A stretch of 64,000 nucleotides of DNA from Dreissena polymorpha (Eukaryota; Mollusca; Bivalvia; Myida; Dreissenidae): NCBI RefSeq assembly GCF_020536995.1, contig NC_068360.1, positions 85,786,872 to 85,850,871 of the forward strand, in the 5' to 3' direction. Made by a program: the position numbers and the translations under genes. Below are positions 22,329 to 34,050 of this stretch, piece by piece (the stretch's first letter is position 1; every line of letters starts with the position of its first letter). The notes under the pieces were generated by a model that searched no databases, was not told the origin of the DNA, and worked only from the letters and a program-made list of their open reading frames with translations.

Positions 22329-25300
22329 GTAGTCACTTTCTTTATCATATTTGTTTAGTTCAGAAGTTTACGTTATCAAATACAGGTTTAAAATGTATCA
22401 AGTGTGTTTCAAAAATTAAAATTGAATTATATTTTGTTTATAAACGGCATATTTTTAAGAGATACTGCCATAATTCCTTGTAGGTTTAAGTTGTTTGTTT
22501 CGAAATCGTAAAAACGTTCAATTCGTGACATCGTATATTTTTAAGAGGTTTTCTTTCTGAAATAGATAAGGAATTGTTTTGAATAGATTTTCGTGCATTC
22601 AGATAAATGTTTAATCCATACACTTTAAGCATTTATAACTGGTTAACCTGTAGATAAATGAAAAATTCGTGTTTCTGGGTTCCCATGTAATTGCTATATA
22701 TAATTCAGTTCTTAGAAAAACTTACGTATGGTTAATTTTTAAAACTACAGAATTGCGTTCTTATTATAAAAGGGGCATTTTCACGTGTTGATAAATTGGC
22801 AAAATAAAAAAAGATATTTGTGATTAAACTGTATACAGAACATTTACCATGCTCTAAAATATCCGTTATACATGTATTCATCTTTTGACGATTTAAAAAC
22901 CTGAAAATTATAAAGCGTTGCAACGCGAAACGATTTGGAGAGTTCTGTTGTTGTGGTTATATTTTGTGATACTACGATGATTGCTTATATTAATTATAAA
23001 ATAACCGATTTATTGTATAAGCACGGATGACCGAGTGGTCTAAGCGATAGACTTTTACTCCAGGGGTCAGTGGTTCAAGCCCAGTTGAGGGTTACTTTTT
23101 TCTTTTTAAAATTTTATTCTTGTTTGTTTTTTTACTGGAGCTTTTTAGGTCAAATGTTTACATTTATCAATATATAGCATTTAATGACAAACGTCAATAC
23201 ATGCCAAAATCCCTTTAAATTGAAGGCCATAAAGCTTCAACTTTTAAGTCTGGCGGGGATTCAACGATATAAACAAAAACGCATCAAATTGTCTCTTTTT
23301 GTTTGGTGTGATTAGTTTTATTTGTTTGCCGCATGTAACAGTACTTCAGTCGTATCACGTTAGTCACACTTGTAACGTGTTAGTTGGTGTACCAAACGTA
23401 ATTGTTCATACTTTCTTAAATAAGAGATCGAGGGACACTGACCGTACGTTGTTTTTTTAAAGCCGCACATAAGTTATGCGATTTGTCGTGGGATCAAACC
23501 CAGGTTACTCCAATGTGTACACCAGCGCTCTGCCAACATGCACAGTCAATATTTGTGTCACCACTTAAGAACGGTCAATGCAAATTCAATTACAGAAAAT
23601 AAATGATCGCACGAAACGAGTTAAATTAGATGTTGTATTAAAATAGTGCTGACATTTTAATAACATGATAATACAAATATAATACGTCGTAATTGTTCTT
23701 TAAACAATAACATGTGGCAGAGTTGGCCGTATGCCTTTAATCGGGCTTCTGCCATTATAACCGCCCTCGGGCCCTTTGGCTAGAGTCGAACATATATGGA
23801 TAGGCCAGCTTTGCCGTATTTTATCGTTTATAATTAACTGTGTTCTATGCTGTTTTTCGTTATTGACCTTTACTATAAAACCAGATTTATGTAGCTTTAT
23901 TGTTCATTAAATTAATCAAGGCATTTATGACGTTTTTCGAGTGACTTGTTCGTAGTTGTTTTGACATGGATAGAAAAAGAACGAATATCAGCATCGACGA
24001 ATTCTAGACATGTTTCAGATTGTGCGTTTGTCATAATTGGAAACTTCAATAACGGATCATTATAAAATGCAAATTTAATTTCATTTGCAATATATTTTCA
24101 GAAATCGACCAATGGTCTCCAGATATTATATCACCAAAGTTCCGCTTTACGCCTGGTCGCGAGCTTTACATTTGTACTGGCGACATTGTTGATTTTGATG
24201 AACAAGGTACTGGTATTGTAAATCCAGTAGTTATTCGTAGCGATGGTAAAATAGATGGAAGAGGGAAAGTTTTTGAGAGACTGAAAGAAGCCGGTGGGAA
24301 GAAATACACCGCGAAATTGAATGCTGTCATCCGACAAGATGGTTCTCATTGTGTGACTACAAAAGGTGGCCGATTGAAGTCATTAATGATACACCCACTA
24401 CGCAAAGTAATGAATGACCATACGAAAAAACATCACTTTATTGACAATTTGAAAGACTGTTTTATGGCCGCACAAAAGGCAAATTTACGCAAGCTGGTTT
24501 TACCATTTGTTTACTCAGGTATTATGTTCAAGAAGTTTTGTTTAACGCGTTATTATTGTTAACTGGTACGTTATTATTTAAATACATGAGCGTTTGTCGC
24601 CGGGAAACTAGACATACAATAAATAAACATACACAGACACATTGATTATAGAACAACCACTTAAGTGGTCCCCGGAAATAATGAATGTATTCTACGTAAA
24701 TGAGGACAAGGACTCGCGCGAGCTAGTCTTAATTGATTTCGACAATTACGTACGGTTTATTTTTAAAACTACAGAATTGCGTTTTAAAAGAGAGCGACGG
24801 TTCTGAAAAAATCGGCAAAATCGCAAATAACTCCAAAAACGGGATTTTCATTAAATGTTGATTTAATTGTGTGTGCATGTTTTTGCATGTCAACAACGTT
24901 AAACAAAAAAAACCAGATGTTATGTTTAGATATTTGTCGAGATGGTGAGTCATCGATCAAAAATGTTAAGTTTTACTTCTAAATCAGATAAATCGGATGT
25001 AAATGTTACCCAACGAATGAAACACACTATAATAATTAATCTTTGGATAATTAGACACAATTAAGAAAGGATATTCTCGTCTTCGTACTTCTTATTCATC
25101 AGCTGCAAATTTGCATGTACATAATGTAACATATTTAAACTTGAAACATAGATGTACATTAACTGTTTACTAGCAGAATAACTAATGTTGGGGGCTGCCA
25201 CCTCGACAACGCGGTGTTAACATTTTCCATTCTGATTTCTTTCTTTTTTTAAATAAAATGTCCCAAACTGAAGAAATATGGCGGCTGACAAGAAAGACAC

Positions 25301-27379
25301 AAGCCATGCATAGCAACGTGTACGCATGCTTAAAACGTTCTTTACATATATAAATTCCGAGGACCCCTCAAGTGGAAACTGCCAGCATTATAATTTAATT
25401 AATATATATTTAAATTAGCGGTTATTAAATTGCCATGGTACAATGAACGCTATGCATAAGTTTGGCCCAATACTGGAACAAAATTGGAACACACACACGC
25501 ATATAATACATGTTTTGTATTTGATGAACAACGCATTCATTTGAATCCCCAAACTTAGGAAATTGTCGTGTAATTTTAAATGTTATCGGTTATAAAAGCA
25601 AACACATATATCAGACGAACCGAGCAATATTTCTGTTCCCGTGCTTCTGAGAAAACATATTATGGCATAAGTATTTTATTTGTTAAATTAATATTGTAGA
25701 TATAACACTTGTATATGTTTATATTTTTGTGTGTATATTTATTAGGATCTGGCGGAGTACCACTTGAAGAATGTGCTTTCTTTTATGCCTGTGCGATTTA
25801 TGAATTCTGGAGAGAATCTCGCGATAGGTTCCTAGGACCGGAAACAATTTACTTTGTCGAGCATGACAGAGATAAAGCAGAATCCCTCGTGAAAATGTTC
25901 AAGGTTTGGGTTCCAACATTATTCACACATCATATGGTCATTCCAAAAGAATATGAAAGCGTTGTGGCCTCACATACTTACGTAAATCAGCCACGGGTAC
26001 ATCGGGAACGTGTAAGCGATGCATATGAGACAGTTGAACAACGCGAAAATAAGAAGATTAAAACAATAAAGGTGGAAAATATCGATGCAGTTCCAGGAAG
26101 ACGATCCACAAAGATAAGAACATACGCAAACGAAAATGATGTACACATTTCAGCGGATCCATTGTATGAAAATATTGATTCAAGCAGCGTGTACGATATC
26201 GATGCAGGACCAGCACCACAAGCATTAAAATTGGTATCGGAAGGAGTTCGAATTCCAAACGAGGCATTGGAGCCAAGTAATGTATCGGACTATGACGTCA
26301 TTCAAAACACTGCGGTTGATCGCGAGGAGAACAGTAATAGATCTTATTCTGTAGACGCATCCGATTATAAAGACATTGAAACCAATCGGAGCAAAATGGA
26401 AATATATTCCATAAATGAACCAAAAAGTGTTTTCCTCGCTACCAGTGACACTAATCATGTTTATGTTAACTTTCGTCCGAAGCACTATCAAAGCGAAGGT
26501 CTGCCTAGCGAAGCTGATGCAATAATAAAGAACGAGCTGACACATACTAAAGCGTCCACAACAAAGTCATTTCAATTTGATAAAAGCAAAACAGTTCTAG
26601 CTATATGCACAGCTGATATTCGTGAAGCTGAAGCCGATGTTATTGTTTGCCCCGCATATGAAGGTGTTGCATTTCAAGGATTTGTTCCAAATGGCATTCG
26701 ATGTAAATTTGGTATTGAACAAAAGGCGATAGAAGAAAAGGTCTTTAAAAAGGGGAGGATAGCAACATCGCGTTGTCCGGTAGGTCCGGAAAGGTCTGCG
26801 TATGTGTACCATGTCAAGGCATCATTGTTTGAATGTGGACCATACCCACTCTCTACAACATCCGAAAAGAATCTTGAACAGACTGTGGAGAAAGTGTTTG
26901 ATAAACTACATCGTCTGAAGCGCAACATCAAGACCATAGCCTTCCCGCTAATCGGTACCAGTAAGTTATCTTTATGTATTTCTTCGTCGCAATAAAGTAG
27001 ACGCATCTATAATACCAGATAACTGTATTTCCGTCGTGTTTGTACTTAAGCTTCAATCTGTAGTTGTAGCACGTTGCAAAAGAGCTGCTTATGCATAGTT
27101 TATATAATCATCATAATTAAATAATAATAGTGGCCATGCAAAACAACAAATCGGTAAATGAAACTGCTTGTTAAATTGTGTTAATGTTATTAATTTTCAG
27201 TCGATGTTGCTGACAAAGACCTTATCAAATCACTGTGCAGGCATTTCCTAAAAGTGATGTTCAGGTGTTGCGACAAACGTCGCGGTTCAAACAACCTGGA
27301 GGTACAGATTTTGAATCACTGTGCAACGATCACAGAATGGCTCCAGGAGACTCTGCACGAACAAATTAATGGTGATTAA
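22319..27379 (+). CDS. Double-macrodomain protein with tyrosine-motif linker (4 exons)
   Basis: The model joins 22319-22328, 24102-24518, 25746-26960 and 27201-27379. All introns are GT-AG and all three junctions are phase 1, giving 606 residues. Residues about 24-197 are a macrodomain: TGDIVDFDEQGTGIVNP is the usual opening GDI and IVN strand, and LPFVYSGSGGVP matches the family's FPxxSTGxxG loop. Residues about 425-606 are a second, more divergent macrodomain (AICTADIREAEADVIVCP, IAFPLIGTI), in which the ribose-contacting Asn is Cys. Macrodomains bind ADP-ribose or remove it from proteins. Neither domain has the GGG-V loop of active hydrolases, so binding rather than catalysis is inferred. 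The linker (about 200-420) has no fold I recognise but holds about twelve Tyr motifs (YETV, YENI, YVNF and others). No signal peptide, so a cytosolic or nuclear site is likely. The exact paralogue and function are not known. Confidence 0.85.
22768..23216 (+). mobile_element. tRNA-containing SINE/MITE-like element, copy 2
   Basis: It lies inside intron 1 of the macrodomain gene. The left end AAAGGGGCATTTTCACG and right end CCAAAATCCCTTT are imperfect inverse copies. The tRNA-like core (23020-23090) has box A (TGACCGAGTGG) and box B (GGTTCAAGCCC), followed by a T-run. The flank at 22732-22760 (ACTACAGAATTGCGTT) recurs near 24765-24783. Confidence 0.8.
23217..24101 (+). other. Remainder of intron 1 of the macrodomain gene
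   Basis: No coding or RNA feature seen. It ends in the acceptor TATATTTTCAG. Confidence 0.5.
24102..24518 (+). CDS. Macrodomain gene exon 2 (macrodomain 1, N-terminal part)
   Basis: 417 bases run from acceptor TTTTCAG to donor TCAG|GTATTA. It encodes residues 4-142: the GDI motif, IVNP, a Gly-rich segment (DGKIDGRGKVF) where other macrodomains have GGG-V, and the strand LRKLVLPFVYS. The reading frame has no stop and has coding character. The split within SG|SGG is in the conserved nucleotide-binding loop, which confirms the join to exon 3. Confidence 0.88.
24519..25745 (+). other. Intron 2 of the macrodomain gene
   Basis: Non-coding. It carries a short repeat shared with 22732-22760 and ends at acceptor TTTATTAG. 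Confidence 0.6.
25746..26960 (+). CDS. Macrodomain gene exon 3 (end of macrodomain 1, linker, start of macrodomain 2)
   Basis: 1215 bases encode residues 144-547. The first 55 residues complete macrodomain 1 (GSGGVPLEECAFFYACAI, then TIYFVEHDRDKAESLVKMF). The linker follows, with motifs at Tyr 212, 221, 236, 269, 283, 292, 325, 343, 350, 363, 382 and 390. Macrodomain 2 begins near residue 425. The upstream ATG at 25709 is not used because the acceptor at 25744-25745 fits phase and homology better. The donor is ACCA|GTAAGT. Confidence 0.9.
27201..27379 (+). CDS. Macrodomain gene exon 4 (end of macrodomain 2, stop)
   Basis: 179 bases follow acceptor TAATTTTCAG and encode residues 549-606, ending QINGD and TAA. 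It restores the LIGTI(DV) loop and the closing helix of macrodomain 2 (FLKVMFRCCDKR...ITEWLQETLHE). No canonical AATAAA is close. The nearest variant seen is ATTAAA at about 27644. Confidence 0.85.
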
Positions 27380-30335
27380 GTATACTGTAAATGAAAGCTG
27401 TTCAAAGAAGAATGGTTTATTAGATGGTCGCTTTAGCGACCGTCTAAAGCGCTTAGTGTAAAATTCAGGTCGGTACGGCCTAGCTACTAGGAGCCCAATA
27501 CCCGCTTACTACGCGCAAGAAAAAGTTGTATAATTTATGCAAGAGGTTTGAGTTCTCCAATTATGTTCATTCACAAATGGAAACATTATATTAATATCGT
27601 GTTAAATGCAATAGTTTCGAACGGTGTTTTATAGAAAAGAATCATTAAAACAATGATCGTATTGTACGTGTCGCGGAGGAGATTGTTTATGAATGATTAA
27701 AATAGTCCACTTTCTGCTGCGTCTGCGTGACGTAGTATTTTCGCTAAGCTCATTCATAAATCTAAGGCTGGCGATAAACAAAGGGGAGTCCGGGTGAGAA
27801 TAACGCAATAGTATAAGGTTACGCTTGTTTATATGTTGTTGTTGTTGTTGTTTATATTCACAGGTCACAATCAATAATACGTTGACCACGAGTTAACAAT
27901 TATTACAGGGATACGATAGACAACATAAAAAATGTTTCATTATCGCTGAAACTGAATATTAAAAAACATTTAAATATAACAAGAATGTTCTTTAAAAAAT
28001 GTAGTCTTGCTGTTTTGAAATAAGGTTTGGAATTTTGGTTTCCAAATAACTTAATTCAAAACAAAAGTTAAATTATAGTGTTTTTTACTTGTTAGTCGCA
28101 TATTTACCGCATTATAATGTGTGTTATAATAGGCAAACCATACATTAGTAAAATTCAATCTGCCTTCGCACATAGTAGGAATGGGTCAATTAGGTGCTGC
28201 GTTTCCTTTGCTTACTTCAGTTAGAGGTCAATTCTTTACGTAATAGCAATCACAAGGCCCCGGCTTCAAAGGAATTGCGGAGCGTTCTTACATAATTAAA
28301 GTCGTAGTCGCATGGTATTTGCGTTAAGCGTCCTATTTCGTCACGTGATTCTTTTTCGCGGGTGTTTTGGCGTCTATTTTTCGTCACGTGATCAAAAGAT
28401 GTCCTCAGCAAAAAAATAGTTCATCGAAACGAAAGTGTTAAATTATTAAGTTTGTACTATCGACTTATTTTCAAGACGGTAGTTATATGAAAATGATTTG
28501 TTTATTTATTATTTACTAATTATATTGAGTTCAAAATAACTTAAATAGTCGTTTATTGGCTGCGCAATGATACATTGTTTACATTCCACCCGAATTGCAG
28601 GTCATTTGTTTATATGATTTAAGTCACACATCTTTATTCCTTAGTCTGTTCAGCCACACCTACCAATTGTTCTACAGCCAAAGCAATGAAGCATCACATG
28701 TATATATTATTCTTATATGATCTTTTGTTTATGCCATTTAATGATGGAAATCGATTTTGCTTATTTGATTTGTATGGTGATACAGTACATGCACAGACTC
28801 TAATGTTGTTTTATTCTGTTGAATTTGCCAATGCTGGACGTTATTTGAATTTTCCGATTTCATTTCTTGTTTATTCAGTCCAAGCTCATTTATAGCTCAA
28901 ATGGTGCGATGATGATAAAGTGAATATCCCATACTTCAAGGTATTTTCTTTTTACTTCAATGTTTAGTATGATATATGCTAACCAGTGATTGCAGACTTT
29001 TGTCTTTTTACAAAATTCCTTCACTTAAAGGTATTGTTGATGCAGCTTGTAAATAAATATGGTGATAATAAGCTTTGGAGAAAAATCAGTATTTCTTGAT
29101 AAGCCTAATATATATGTAAGGCATATTTACTGTTTTTTTTGTCAAAAAGTCTTAATACTCACATAAATGCATACATATTGCAGCTTCATATTAAGGATAT
29201 GAATTATTCATGCCCTGCTGTGTTGGTAATCAATATATACTAACATTTTCCTTGATAAACATTTATAACATATGTACAATAAATGTATTAACTTATGTAA
29301 ATAGTACATTTCAATTACAATGTGCTTGCCAGTTTTCTTTTCCACTTACTAGTATTTTTATTGATAGCCAGGGGACCGTTTCAATAAACATCGTAGCACA
29401 CATTTACTTTAACATGCATTTTTTGAAGGTGCATAATTGCTTAAGTCCATATCATATGAGTATAAATTTAGTATTTAATTAATTACATTGGCATCATAAG
29501 CGCCGTATATATTTAACGAGCATGGCGAGCTAGTTCGTCTACATATTAAGAGTACAAAATTCTCTCGTAAGTTTAAATTGTCGTACGATCGTTTGTGAAA
29601 CGGCCTCCAGCATTCTATCAGGAACATTTCAGTGTTTTTGGAAGAAAAAGTTAAGAATAAAATTTAATAAATAAATGTCAGTACAGTCATTTAAATGTGT
29701 ACATTTCATTTTCTTGTGTAAATTTAAATTAAATCGACAAATAATATTTGGTGAATATGATATTCTACTTATTAAGAAAGAGACATTTGTTCTTGTTTGA
29801 GTGAATTGATATTTACAATTTTGGCATTGTTCTTCTGTTGTGCATGCATGTTGAAATCTTTTACAATAAATATGTAAAATTTGAGTGTTCTTTTCTTTTT
29901 TGTTTTCCCTTATGAGAACGTATTTGCCAACTGATTCAAAACAGGACTGTTATGTCCTCCATTCAGATTCCTCCCTTTTTGTTGCAGTATAGATGTAAAT
30001 GAATACTCTTTAAAAACCTAACCCTTACCTTGATAATTACAAGTGGAGTGTTTGTGAATCCTATATACAATTATGAGAGATGGTAAATGAATGTCATTTT
30101 CCTCCCGCAATATCTCCCCCCCCCCCTGTACACTAAGTGAAATCGCATTTATGTGTTTGTATTCTTCGTGGTGGTTTCACTTTTATCCTGTGACTGTGAT
30201 ATTGAATACATTTCTAAGAGCGAACATCTGCAGTGCCTTCAGCGCTTTGATATTTCTTATTGTAAACACAGGTGGAAAAAATAACCACTAGACGGAAATG
30301 AATCGCTCAGACTTCAGTTTGGTGCAATGATGTTT
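27380..30335. other. Long intergenic stretch without gene
   Basis: Nearly 3 kb of AT-rich sequence with no supported gene. Two GTCACGTGAT motifs lie at 28340-28349 and 28383-28392 in a short local duplication. GTTGTTGTT micro-repeats lie near 27835-27851. Confidence 0.45.
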
Positions 30336-31193
30336 TTAAGGTAGCGCACCTCTAATGATTTCCCGCGATTTCTTCGAAGGTTGAAGAGCCTACTATAAGT
30401 TGCCGTAGCCTAGTGGTTAAGGCGATAGACTAGAAATCTTTTGGGATGTTCCCGCGCAGGTTCGAATCCTGCCGACGACGTATACTTTTTTGCGACGAGT
30501 TTTATTTATTTTCTAACGTAATTTGATTTAATATGGCATATAAGCTATATTTATTGTTAAATATGTTGCAATTTTTATGCACATTCTTCAATTATTAAAA
30601 TTAAAACAACGTTATGGCGAAATTGGGTGATTTACTGTTGAAAATACGAACCATGCATGTTGCATTTTTATTTTTATTTCAAAAAGTAAACGGTAAATCT
30701 GTCTAGTTCTTGGTATTTTTGCTGTATATAGTGTTTCTATAAAAACTAAGTTTAAAATATGACTTAAATGATACTATTTTGAATTATATGACACTTTGTT
30801 TTCAACCGACCCAATTTTTACTTGGCTGAAATCACTTACATTTCATGGCGCTCTTCCGTAGATAAAAATTTGTAAAAAATAAATGTCTGTAAAAGAATAC
30901 TTATTTCATCTTGTTTAAACTTTAAACACCTTTACAGCATCTGTACACACCAACTGCATGCCCATATTTGGAAATTTGAATGAATTATGGAACTTTTATA
31001 TACCCCAGGGGTGAAAATAAACTGGACAAAAGCCGAGCGTGGGGGTGGTTTTGAAAAAATCGGTATATTTTTTTAAAAAGCATGGAAAGCCTACCTACAA
31101 ATTTGCATGTAGTTCAGTGAAATGATGCTGATTAAGAAAATAATTAATTAGATTATATTTGGATATGTGCCCATTAGAGGTGCGCTACCTTAA
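30336..31193. mobile_element. TTAA-flanked TIR element carrying a tRNA-Ser-like sequence
   Basis: An element of 858 bp has perfect terminal inverted repeats of about 22 bp, starting TTAAGGTAGCGCACCTCTAA and ending TTAGAGGTGCGCTACCTTAA. If the outer TTAA is a target duplication this is piggyBac-type behaviour. Near its left end is a tRNA-Ser(AGA)-like sequence. The rest is AT-rich, without a transposase, so it moves in trans if at all. Confidence 0.85.
30399..30480 (+). tRNA. tRNA-Ser(AGA)-like sequence inside a transposable element
   Basis: 82 nt fold as a class II tRNA. The acceptor arms 30399-30405 and 30473-30479 pair with one mismatch and one wobble. Box A TAGCCTAGTGG and box B GGTTCGAATCC are both intact. 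The anticodon loop reads CTAGAAA, giving anticodon AGA. A long variable arm (GGGA/TCCC) and a perfect T stem are present. The anticodon stem has one mismatch. The location inside a TIR element and the weakened acceptor argue for a tRNA-derived promoter module, not a working tRNA gene. Confidence 0.7.
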
Positions 31194-31743
31194 TGATAAA
31201 AATTTGAATAGAATGGAATGTGTAGCCAGGAGAAAAAAATCTGTAAGAAAATGATAAAAAGTTAAAATCGAAACGTTTGTCATAAAGTCAGGTTTTCACA
31301 TGATATATCGTTAAATATAGTTTATATATTTTTTAAGGCTCATCGAAAAGAATATAATCGTTATGCGCACATACTATATATACTATTTAATCAAGTTTTG
31401 TTTAAAAGGGAATCTTTGTTGTCCGCATGCTATTTCCAGGATTGTTTTTACATCAATTGATAAATTATACAATGTTAGAGACATGTATACCGACGAAAAA
31501 AAAACATGAAAAGGTATGACGAGGTGATATAATCGAATGTATTATTTCACATGCTATAAAAAAATAAAGACACTCAATTAATAATCTGCAAGTATCGTAT
31601 TATTTTATTCACGTATCAAGCATACCAAAACAAATACAAAACACAAATAAATAGAGGATAATTATTTAATTTTAATTCACGAGTGATAATAATCCAACTT
31701 GTTGACGCTCTCAAATATTAACCTACTTTTTATATTGGTGATA

Positions 31744-34050
31744 TAGACCGTTCCATAATCGATAAATTGACCGCCGCCATATTGTCAGTCACGTGACTGT
31801 CCGCCATTACACTGCTGCTAACTGGTGCGAGACTGCGATTCCAAAAGCCAAAAACGTAGAGAACACCCGCTTAACCGTTGTCGGATAAATAAATTACTTT
31901 ATGAATTAATGTGAGGCGATTATCACATTTTTGTTGTTTAAATGATTGTTTGAAGTTGAGATTGATTGTTACAAATAAAATGTTTAAAATGCTTTCGTGT
32001 ATTTGTTTTTTTATATCTGTAATCAAGTGGTAATCATCGGCGAAAATTTGCCGGTTCAGTCGCTCATACTATGTCTTTGATTAGACTTGTTACTTTTAAC
32101 GTTTCACAAACAATTCACGCATGTATTGTTGTGTTGATTTTAATAGCCGCAACATCAAGCAATTTATATTTTAATTAATACTTATTAAAGATTCTCGCGC
32201 AATTAATTACCGCTAATTGTTTGTAATTGGTCTCATGTGGTAAAAATCTACATTCCAAAATAACATATTATATTAAGTATGATATTTTTGATACGCCTTC
32301 CTTTATTTTTCTTGTTCTAACTGATATCAAAGATAAAAAATTGTGGTTTGGATTTATATTTAATTATGGAATTTTGTCACGTTAAAAAACGAGCTTTTTA
32401 TTATGAGAGAGTGATATTGATCTTGACGATCTTTTATGTGATTATTCGGAAGATGAAGAGAATGTGATTTATGTGATATATCTATATTTTCATCTGTGAA
32501 TCATTTAACAGCTATAAAGCTAAAAAATACAAAAAAATGTATTTTATAGGTCTTTGAAGTAACGCAAAACATATGGATAACGACACCAAATGTTTAGTCA
32601 ATTAATCCACACAAAAAAACTCCGAAAAAAACACCTAAATAATATTTCAAAAATATATTATTAAGCGCCAAACGAATTTATTAATACATTTATTTGCAAC
32701 TTTAAAAACGCGGCATAAGCATCAAATTAAAGATTATCTTAAGACTGAAAGGCCGACAATTTGACACAACAAAGAGCTCTATGCATAAGCCGTAATATTT
32801 TTTGCAGAAAAGCTTCAATAAATTACAATAGTAATACATCTAATTATAAAAATATAATTATGAATGGCATGAGCACGTTAGTGTGATAAACACAGGAGTA
32901 ATAGAAAGTATAAGGGGTGCATTGAAAATAAACGTACTACAAAGCCCTATTAAAAGCGAAGTGCATGACAGTATTAACATGTAATTTTAATTGGATGGGT
33001 TTTGTACAGAGAATGACGCTATTGAGGAATATAAACATACAACTGAAAAACACAACTTTACATGATTTAATTTGAACTGTGTATTCATGTATATTGAAAA
33101 CTAGTGAGTATGAGTGGCAAATATCTAACATTTTAACACACATATATCTATATTAATATTTTTTTTAAACAATATTTACCCCCGTTCGTGTCAAATGTAA
33201 TTTTTTTGTTTTATGATGTCGTTCGTGCATTGCCGTAACATTTAATCTTCATACGAAATGACGTAGTTTTAATTAACCGATACCCGCTAAATACGTTAAA
33301 TGTTGTGTTTTTAGGTAAATTTTATAATTATCAAATACTTTTTTTCATAAATTAAACCAGGGATTAAACGGGCTAGTATCTTTACGGTGTACAATTTCTG
33401 ATATTCTATATTGGACATAACTTTTAATTTGTACAATATGTAACATATCTAATGAACGCAACTGTTAAGTATGTCGGAGGTAAAATATTAAACCAAATGA
33501 CTGCTTAATACTACCAGAAAGAGAAGACATGGTGGCATCATCAATTGTGTTTAATGACCAGACTGTCATCTGCCACCCAGTGTGGTTTATGACACCCCGG
33601 GATGACGCCATGTTGTTAGTTAAGTCTGGATAATATATGATCAAAACGAGATAATCGGATTATGCAGAACAAACGGGCAATTCAACACTGGAATGCAAAG
33701 GATTACGCGATTTTAAGATTGATGCATATAATCAAATGATAAATATTGCATTAAGTTTAATTAAATGGTTTTTTTTAATGTGTTAACGTGTTTATTTTCC
33801 TAGACAAATGCACGTTTTTCAAACATTTTTCTGTTATAACACTAACTTAACATCTCCTCTAGCAGAAAAACTTTATTTCATACAATTTGCATGACAAACA
33901 AACAAGTTTTACAAAAAGAAAGAAATTCATCCGTTGAATAATCGGTGCTCTCTTATATATGTTACCGGTTGTTTGGCAGTAGTGTAATGGCGGACGCGGA
34001 GAGTATTCTGGGGAGATAATTGGGTAATTACTAAATTATGGAACGGTCTA
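31744..34050. mobile_element. TA-flanked TIR element, about 2.3 kb, non-coding
   Basis: The ends are TAGACCGTTCCATAAT and its exact inverse ATTATGGAACGGTCTA. A second inverse block inside each end (GTCCGCCATTACACT on the left, AGTGTAATGGCGGAC on the right) shows the inverted repeat reaches about 85 bp with a diverged middle. The TA at each edge is consistent with a Tc1/mariner-type target duplication. There is no open frame above about 70 codons, so the internal sequence is either non-coding or fully decayed. The left end contains GTCACGTGAC. Confidence 0.75.

Noticed and set aside
25709-25745. Upstream ATG extending macrodomain exon 3
   Set aside because: The acceptor at 25744-25745 joins exon 2 in phase through the conserved SGSGG loop. 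The extra residues would be an unrelated hydrophobic run.
30399-30480. Functional tRNA-Ser gene
   Set aside because: The acceptor and anticodon stems each have a mismatch and it lies inside a TIR element, so a tRNA-derived module is the safer call.
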